Made by a program: the position numbers and the translations under genes
Part shown: piece by piece, positions 59,211-64,000 of the stretch
How positions within the stretch are numbered: the stretch's first letter is position 1
Layout: each line of letters opens with the position of its first letter
The notes under the pieces: model-generated
What the model was told of the DNA's origin: nothing
Databases searched by the model: none
The model's input: the letters and a program-made list of their open reading frames with translations, nothing else
Assembly: GCA_022793065.1 (NCBI GenBank)
Contig: JAAWCE010000065.1
Coordinates: 16,695 to 80,694 of the forward strand
DNA: 64,000 nucleotides
Reading direction: 5' to 3'
Source of the DNA: Lachnospiraceae bacterium
GTDB lineage: Bacteria; Bacillota; Clostridia; Lachnospirales; Lachnospiraceae

Positions 59211-59771
59211 ATGTACTTGATAGTTGGTCTGGGAAATCCCGGCAGGGAATATGAAGGAACACGGCATAATATTGGATATGATGTGCTGGGCATGTTGGCG
59301 GCACAGGAACAGATATCAATTTTGGAGAAGAAGCATAGAGCGGTGATTGGAAAAGGAGTTGTGGCGGGAGAGAAATGTATTTTGGCCCGACCTGTGACTT
59401 ATATGAATCTAAGCGGGGAAAGTGTCCGGGAAATGATCGCGTATTATAAATTGGATCCCTCATCGGACTTGATTGTGATTTCCGATGATATTAGTTTGGA
59501 TGTGGGCAGGATCCGTATCCGCAAAAAGGGAAGTGCGGGCGGTCACAACGGATTGAAGAATATTATTGCCAATTTGGGCAGCGATGTTTTTATGCGTGTT
59601 AAAATGGGCGTGGGGGAGAAGCCTCCGGGATGGGATTTGGCGGACTATGTTTTGGGGCGTTTTTCATCCCCGGAGCGTAAAATGATGGAAGAGGGAGCGG
59701 AACGTGCTGTGGACGCCATCCGTATGATGATTGCCCAGGGGGCGGATACGGCCATGAATCATTTTAACTAG
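59211..59771 (+). CDS. pth: Peptidyl-tRNA hydrolase
   Basis: Pth cleaves peptidyl-tRNAs released from stalled ribosomes. 186 residues: MYLIVGLGNPGREYEGTRHNIG with the catalytic His, RPVTYMNLSGESV, ISDDISLDVGRIRIRKKG and GSAGGHNGLKNI. The ATG after AAGGTGG is chosen; an in-frame ATG ten codons upstream is possible. It is eleven bases upstream of mfd, the usual Firmicutes pair. Confidence 0.96.
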   Translation: MYLIVGLGNPGREYEGTRHNIGYDVLGMLAAQEQISILEKKHRAVIGKGVVAGEKCILARPVTYMNLSGESVREMIAYYKLDPSSDLIVISDDISLDVGRIRIRKKGSAGGHNGLKNIIANLGSDVFMRVKMGVGEKPPGWDLADYVLGRFSSPERKMMEEGAERAVDAIRMMIAQGADTAMNHFN

Positions 59772-59782
59772 AGGGGGAGAAA

Positions 59783-62700
59783 ATGCAGGCATTGTTATCG
59801 CCGCTTCAGGAGCTGGCAGATTATAATAATATCAGGGAAGCCATTCGTAAAGGGATACCGGTTTCCGTAACAGGTTGTGTGGATTCTCAAAAACTTCATA
59901 TGATGTATGGATTGGGCGATGGTTTTCGGATGAAAGTCATCGTTACTTATAGTGACATAAAGGCAAAGGAGCTTTTTGAGGAATATAAATTTTATGATAA
60001 AAACGTTATGCTTTATCCGGCAAAGGATTTGATTTTTTTCCAGGCGGATATCCATGGAAATCAGTTGGTCAGAGAACGTGTAAAGACGCTTCGCAGGCTG
60101 ATGGAGAAAAAGCCGGTTACCATTGTAACAACCTATGCGGCGCTGATGACGCCGCAGGTGATGTGGGACAGACAAAAAGATGTGGTAGAGGTAAACAGAG
60201 GAGGAACGCTTCGGGAACAAAAGGTGTGCCAACAGTTGGTGGCAATGGGATATGAGAAGAGTTACCAGGTGGAGGGGCCGGGACAATTTTCGGTGCGGGG
60301 AGGTATTCTGGATATTTTTGATTTGACGGAAGAGAATCCTTATCGAATCGAGCTGTGGGGGGATGAGGTGGAATCTATCCGCAGCTTTGATGTTCTGAGC
60401 CAGCGTTCCATTGAGAATTTAGAGAGTATTTCTGTTTTTCCCGCTACGGAGTTTGTGCTGGAGGAAGAACGTATCCGGGCCGGGCTGGAGAGGCTGGAGG
60501 AAGAGAGTAAGAAGCAGGAAAAATTATTCAGAGACGATTTTAAGACAGAGGAAGCCAGACGGATTGTCATGCAGGTGGCGGAGCTGAAGGAACAGTTGTT
60601 GGAGTTTAAAAGTAAAGTGAATCTGGAAGGATATATCCGGTACTTTTATGAGGATACGGTGACGCTTCCGGAATTGCTTCTGCGGGCGGCAGAGATAAAC
60701 GGCGGCCCCCGGCCTGTGTTTTTTATGGAAGAACCGGCCCGTATTAAGGAGCAGGCCGGGGCAGTGGAACTGGAATTTCGGGAGAGTATGGCCAGTCGTG
60801 GGGAAAAAGGTTATATTCTGCCCGGACAGATGAATATTCTCTATAGCGGGGAACAGGTGGCCGCAAAACTGCAGCGGGGCAGTGTGGTAGCCATTTCCAC
60901 AATGGACGTAAAAGGGGGATATTTTAAAACGGACCGAAAGATGGATGTGGCGGCGCGAAGCGTAGCTTCTTATAACAATAGTTTTGAAGCGCTGGTGAAG
61001 GATTTAAAGCGGTTTCGTAAGAACGGCTGCCGGGTATTGCTTTTATCCGGTTCCAGAACCCGTGCAAAGCGGCTTGCGGAGGATTTGCGGGACCAGGAAC
61101 TTGCGGCGGTATATACGGAGGATCCCATGCGCCAGGTGCAGGCCGGGGAGGTTATCACCTATTACGGACATGTGGATAAAGGGTTTGAATATCCCATGTT
61201 AAAATTTGTGGTATTGTCAGAGACGGACATTTTCGGCGCAGAGAAAAAGAAAAAAAGGGCGAAAAAGCTTTATCAGGGCCAGAAAATTAAGGATTTTAAC
61301 GAACTGAAAGTTGGGGATTATGTGGTTCATGAAAGTCATGGGCTGGGGATTTATCAGGGAATTGAAAAGGTTGAAATGGAGGGCGTGGTCAAGGATTATA
61401 TTAAGATAGAATACCGGGACGGCGGTAATTTGTATGTGTTGGCTACGGGATTGGATGTTATCCAGAAGTATGCTTCTTCCGAGGCAAAGAAACCAAAACT
61501 GAACAAGCTCGGTTCCAGGGAGTGGGAGCGCACGAAGACGAAAGTCCGGGGAGCAGTCAGCGAAGTGGCAAAGGATTTGGTGGAGTTATATGCGCTGCGC
61601 CAGAAAAGTTCAGGGTATCAGTATGGAAAAGACACAGTATGGCAAAGGGAATTTGAAGAAATGTTTCCCTTTGAAGAGACGGAAGACCAATTGGAGGCCA
61701 TTGCGGATACAAAGGCGGATATGGAGAGTGACAGGATTATGGATCGCCTGATTTGCGGGGATGTGGGATATGGCAAGACGGAAATCGCCATACGTGCGGC
61801 TTTTAAGGCAGTTCAGGAGGGGAAACAGGTGGTGTATCTGGTGCCCACCACCATTTTAGCACAACAGCACTATGCTACTTTTGTCCAACGCATGAAAGAG
61901 TTTCCCATTCGGATTGATTTGATGAGTCGTTTCCGCACTGCCGGGGAGATGAAGAAGACCATAACCGACTTGCAGAAAGGGATTGTGGATATTGTGGTGG
62001 GCACCCATAGAGTGCTTTCGAGTGATGTAAAATTTAAGGATTTGGGATTGCTTATCATAGATGAGGAGCAGCGTTTTGGTGTGGCCCATAAAGAGAAAAT
62101 CAAAAAGATGAAGGAAAATATAGATGTTCTGACCCTGACAGCCACACCCATTCCCAGAACACTTCACATGAGCCTGATTGGAATTCGGGATATGAGTGTA
62201 TTGGAAGAGGCGCCGGAGGACAGACAGCCCATTCAGACCTTTGTGTGTGAATATAATGATGAGATGGTGCGTGAGGCCATATGGAGGGAAATGGCAAGAG
62301 GCGGACAGGTTTATTACGTGTATAATCGGGTAAATAATATTGCGGATGTTACGGCACAACTGGCAGCGCTGGTGCCGGAGGCGGTAGTATCTTATGCCCA
62401 TGGGCAGATGAAGGAGCATGAACTGGAGAAAATCATGTATAATTTTATTGAGGGAGAGATTGATGTACTGGTGTCCACTACAATCATAGAGACGGGGTTG
62501 GACATTCCCAATGTAAACACTATGATTATCCATGATTCCGATAATCTGGGGCTTTCACAGCTTTATCAGCTCAGAGGGCGCGTAGGGCGTTCTAATCGGA
62601 CCTCTTATGCTTTTCTCATGTATAAGCGGGATAAAATGCTCAAAGAAGTGGCTGAAAAGAGGTTGGCAGCCATAAAAGAATTTACGGACCTTGGGAGCGG

Positions 62701-63334
62701 ATTTAAAATTGCTATGCGGGATTTGGAAATACGGGGAGCGGGGAATCTGTTGGGTGTGCGTCAGCACGGCCATATGGAGGCCGTAGGTTATGATTTGTAC
62801 TGTAAGATGCTGAATGAGGCGGTGAAAGTGGAGAAAGGCATTACCGTAGCACAAGATTTTCAAACCCTTGTGGATTTGGATGTGGATGCTTTTATTCCGC
62901 CCGCTTATATTGTAAACGAAGTGCAGAAATTGGATATTTACAAGAGAATTGCTGGGATAGAGAACCGGAAAGAACGGGACGATATGCGGGATGAGCTTTT
63001 GGATCGTTTTGGGGAAATTCCGAAATCGGTGGATAATTTGCTGCGCATAGCGCTGATTCGAGTGGCGGCGCATAAATTGTATATGACGGAAATCAGAGGA
63101 AAAAACGAAAAGATTACGTTTAATCTTCGCGCAGACGCGGGACTGGATCCGGCCAAAATACCGCCCCTGTTAAAAAAATATGAGAAAAAGCTAGGGTTTA
63201 CGGCATATGGCAATCCCTTTTTTACGTACAAATATAAAAAAACCGGGTTGACGGAAAAGGATGGGGAGCTTTTGCTGGGCAGTACAGAAAAATTGCTGGA
63301 AGAGATGGCGGAACTTTTGCCGGTTGAATTGTAA
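59783..63334 (+). CDS. mfd: Transcription-repair coupling factor Mfd
   Basis: Mfd removes RNA polymerase stalled at DNA damage and recruits UvrA. The 1183 residues cover the UvrB-like N-terminus, the RNA polymerase-interacting domain (VGDYVVHESHGLGIYQGIE) and the translocase motor (GDVGYGKTEIAIRAAF, LLIIDEEQRFGV, LTATPIPRTLHMSL, TTIIETGLDIPNVNT). The C-terminal TRCF domain is also present. Length and motif order are normal; the gene appears intact. GGGGGAG precedes the ATG. Confidence 0.98.
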   Translation: MQALLSPLQELADYNNIREAIRKGIPVSVTGCVDSQKLHMMYGLGDGFRMKVIVTYSDIKAKELFEEYKFYDKNVMLYPAKDLIFFQADIHGNQLVRERVKTLRRLMEKKPVTIVTTYAALMTPQVMWDRQKDVVEVNRGGTLREQKVCQQLVAMGYEKSYQVEGPGQFSVRGGILDIFDLTEENPYRIELWGDEVESIRSFDVLSQRSIENLESISVFPATEFVLEEERIRAGLERLEEESKKQEKLFRDDFKTEEARRIVMQVAELKEQLLEFKSKVNLEGYIRYFYEDTVTLPELLLRAAEINGGPRPVFFMEEPARIKEQAGAVELEFRESMASRGEKGYILPGQMNILYSGEQVAAKLQRGSVVAISTMDVKGGYFKTDRKMDVAARSVASYNNSFEALVKDLKRFRKNGCRVLLLSGSRTRAKRLAEDLRDQELAAVYTEDPMRQVQAGEVITYYGHVDKGFEYPMLKFVVLSETDIFGAEKKKKRAKKLYQGQKIKDFNELKVGDYVVHESHGLGIYQGIEKVEMEGVVKDYIKIEYRDGGNLYVLATGLDVIQKYASSEAKKPKLNKLGSREWERTKTKVRGAVSEVAKDLVELYALRQKSSGYQYGKDTVWQREFEEMFPFEETEDQLEAIADTKADMESDRIMDRLICGDVGYGKTEIAIRAAFKAVQEGKQVVYLVPTTILAQQHYATFVQRMKEFPIRIDLMSRFRTAGEMKKTITDLQKGIVDIVVGTHRVLSSDVKFKDLGLLIIDEEQRFGVAHKEKIKKMKENIDVLTLTATPIPRTLHMSLIGIRDMSVLEEAPEDRQPIQTFVCEYNDEMVREAIWREMARGGQVYYVYNRVNNIADVTAQLAALVPEAVVSYAHGQMKEHELEKIMYNFIEGEIDVLVSTTIIETGLDIPNVNTMIIHDSDNLGLSQLYQLRGRVGRSNRTSYAFLMYKRDKMLKEVAEKRLAAIKEFTDLGSGFKIAMRDLEIRGAGNLLGVRQHGHMEAVGYDLYCKMLNEAVKVEKGITVAQDFQTLVDLDVDAFIPPAYIVNEVQKLDIYKRIAGIENRKERDDMRDELLDRFGEIPKSVDNLLRIALIRVAAHKLYMTEIRGKNEKITFNLRADAGLDPAKIPPLLKKYEKKLGFTAYGNPFFTYKYKKTGLTEKDGELLLGSTEKLLEEMAELLPVEL

Positions 63335-63470
63335 TAACAGGAACTTATGACCTGGTAAAATAGTTAAGAGAATTTTTAAATGATATTTTGAGAGAGTTTT
63401 ATTACCCTTAAAATATGTTACCTTTTATTCAGAGTTGAAAGCAGATAGTTCTAGGATGCAGGGTATTGGA

Positions 63471-63506
63471 GGCTGTGAGAGTACTGTAGGACGGATGCGG
63501 AACTGG
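63471..63506 (+). repeat. Direct repeat copy 1 (left arm)
   Basis: A 36-nt sequence beginning GGCTGTGAGAGTACTGTAGG and ending GGAACTGG, found again unchanged 113 bp downstream. An 11-nt ATAGTTCTAGG precedes both copies: 16 nt of extra sequence intervene here, none in copy 2. It contains GAGTACT and GACGGATGC, which are complementary to the arm at 63519-63538. Confidence 0.9.
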
Positions 63507-63518
63507 TGAATAAAAACA

Positions 63519-63611
63519 GCATCCGTCAGGAAGTACTCAGAACGATTTTGGGGCACATCATTGAGTGACCCGAAATAGTTCTAGGCTGTGAGAGTACTGT
63601 AGGACGGATGC
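63519..63611 (+). other. Long imperfect hairpin that competes with copy 1
   Basis: GCATCCGTC-AGGA-AGTACTC (63519-63538) can pair with GAGTACT-GTAG-GACGGATGC in copy 2 (63592-63611). Further nested stems lie inside: AGAAC/GTTCT, and TTTGGG plus CAC with GTG plus CCCGAA. The same arm can instead pair backward with copy 1 (63479-63498). The two folds exclude each other. The structure ends 11 nt before the AGGAGG site of the following small gene. I do not recognise a known RNA or repeat family. Confidence 0.6.
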
Positions 63612-63619
63612 GGAACTGG
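63584..63619 (+). repeat. Direct repeat copy 2 (left arm)
   Basis: The second, identical 36-nt copy, fused directly to ATAGTTCTA. It forms the 3' side of the hairpin starting at 63519 and runs up to the leader of the small gene. Confidence 0.9.
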
Positions 63620-63636
63620 AATAGGAGGTAATGAAC

Positions 63637-63735
63637 ATGAAAGGGTATTATACTGCAGAGGGGTACATGGGTTTGGTGGAAGGAAAATATATGCTTTTTT
63701 CCTGTGAGAGAGATTATGAGGAATATGTGGAATAG
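63637..63735 (+). CDS. Small 32-residue protein, unknown function
   Basis: A 32-codon frame encoding MKGYYTAEGYMGLVEGKYML and ending SCERDYEEYVE-type acidic residues. AGGAGG is 8 nt before the ATG, an excellent site; another ATG two codons earlier is too close to it. The Tyr/Gly-rich start and acidic end look protein-like, and I have a vague memory of similar short proteins in Clostridia, which I cannot verify. It lies between the repeat structure and an insertion-sequence edge. Confidence 0.55.
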   Translation: MKGYYTAEGYMGLVEGKYMLFSCERDYEEYVE

Positions 63736-63783
63736 CGTTCAATGGTGGTATGGTGAAGTGAAGATTCAAAGGAAGAAGAGTAA

Positions 63784-63807
63784 TGCCTGGGCCTGACAGC
63801 TCAGGCA
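63784..63807 (+). other. Hairpin after the small gene
   Basis: TGCCTGGGC pairs with GCTCAGGCA (9 bp, one G-U) around a 6-nt loop. No T-tract follows (ATCTTGAATAATC), so it is a weak terminator candidate for the small gene. Confidence 0.4.
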
Positions 63808-63827
63808 ATCTTGAATAATCTATATAA

Positions 63828-64000
63828 GGGTTTGTCAAGTAAAGTGTGTAAGTTTTTTTTGATTTTTTATGGCGGTCAGTATAACCGCCATAATTACTTT
63901 ATGGAGATCAATCAAATGGCAGTTCCTCTCCATTACGATATGCCTCATATAAAAGCAGCATATCACGTTCTTTGAGGTATTGATAACAGGTTAGGAGTTC
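63828..64000 (-). mobile_element. Edge of an insertion sequence (partial, possibly IS256-like)
   Basis: From GGGTTTGTCAAGTAAAGTGTG onward the sequence resembles a transposon end: a terminal-type AAGTGTGTAAG stretch, a T-run, a 10-bp hairpin (TTATGGCGGT/ACCGCCATAA at 63867-63893) and then the 3' end of a minus-strand gene. The TGTCAAGTAAAGTGTGTAA type of end is what I associate with IS256/mutator elements, from memory. The rest of the element is outside the window. Confidence 0.5.
63908..64000 (-). CDS. C-terminal fragment of a probable transposase (runs off the window)
   Basis: Thirty codons of an open minus-strand frame before TGA. The fragment includes YQYLKERDMLLLYEAYRNGE and ends in ELPFD. 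It sits directly inside the putative element end, so it is most likely the transposase C-terminus. It is too short to assign a family. Confidence 0.5.
   Translation of the reverse strand, partial: ELLTCYQYLKERDMLLLYEAYRNGEELPFD

Noticed and set aside
63471..63500. Similarity of the repeat to the 3' end of 5S rRNA (GAGAGTA...TAGGACG)
   Set aside because: The match is short and interrupted, and no other part of 5S rRNA is present.
63471..63619. Two repeats as a CRISPR array
   Set aside because: Only two copies exist, the interval is 77 nt and contains a complementary arm, and no cas gene is in the window.

Overview
The window reads as a chromosomal stretch of a low-to-mid GC, Gram-positive anaerobe of the class Clostridia, most likely a gut Lachnospiraceae. 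The grounds are the hrcA-grpE-dnaK-dnaJ operon under a CIRCE operator, an ireB-ruvX-DUF1292 cluster, type III glutamine synthetase, SpoVG, a paired GlgC/GlgD, a choloylglycine (bile salt) hydrolase, a preQ1-controlled QueT transporter and consistently strong AGGAGG-type ribosome binding sites. Almost every base is explained by ordinary core genes. The accessory-like parts are small: an RNA end-repair cassette, an envelope protein with a degenerate protease-like end, and an insertion-sequence edge at the far right. Taxonomy is inferred from gene content; no search was run.

Layout. 0.2-5.4 kb: heat-shock operon. 5.5-9.1 kb: a polytopic O-antigen-ligase-like protein, then prmA and rsmE. 9.3-12.6 kb: a secreted glucosaminidase and a lipoprotein. 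12.9-15.2 kb: cysteine desulfurase plus ThiI, a sulfur relay for 4-thiouridine in tRNA. 15.4-15.7 kb (minus): an HPr-like protein without the phosphorylatable His, with a structured leader. 16-23.5 kb: mtaB, then ireB, ruvX, DUF1292, a Fur-family regulator, RNase J, YlbF, a catalytic-domain-less MltG-like protein, trmR and trhP. 23.6-25.2 kb: a redox trio (TlpA lipoprotein, a 50-residue CxxC protein, a polyferredoxin membrane protein). 25.3-28.6 kb: bile salt hydrolase and glnN, the latter behind a leader terminator. 28.8-30.5 kb (minus): a Cache/HD-GYP sensor. 30.7 kb: tRNA-Gln(CTG). 31-33.6 kb: CPBP protease, acyl-ACP thioesterase and CvfB.

33.7-36 kb (minus) holds the most unusual locus: an ATP-dependent RNA ligase directly followed (TGAATG junction) by an HD-phosphoesterase/polynucleotide-kinase fusion. 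Together they would heal both kinds of broken end and seal them. A leader of about 340 nt with its own promoter and an internal terminator precedes them. 36.1-43.7 kb is a complete F-type ATP synthase operon whose c subunit carries the sodium-binding residue set. 43.8-50.8 kb: a hypothetical protein, a Methyltransf_32-type methyltransferase, a large membrane-anchored protein, an XRE/membrane regulator, QueT with its riboswitch and two unknown proteins. 50.8-55.9 kb (minus): a divergent PRPP synthetase, a DnaI/DnaC-like helicase loader, a DnaD protein and murC, with a cluster of DnaA-box 9-mers between dnaD and murC. 56.2-63.3 kb: glgC, glgD, spoVG, pth and mfd. 63.4-64 kb: an unusual left-right-left set of complementary repeats able to form two mutually exclusive hairpins, a 32-codon gene, and the edge of an insertion sequence that runs off the window.
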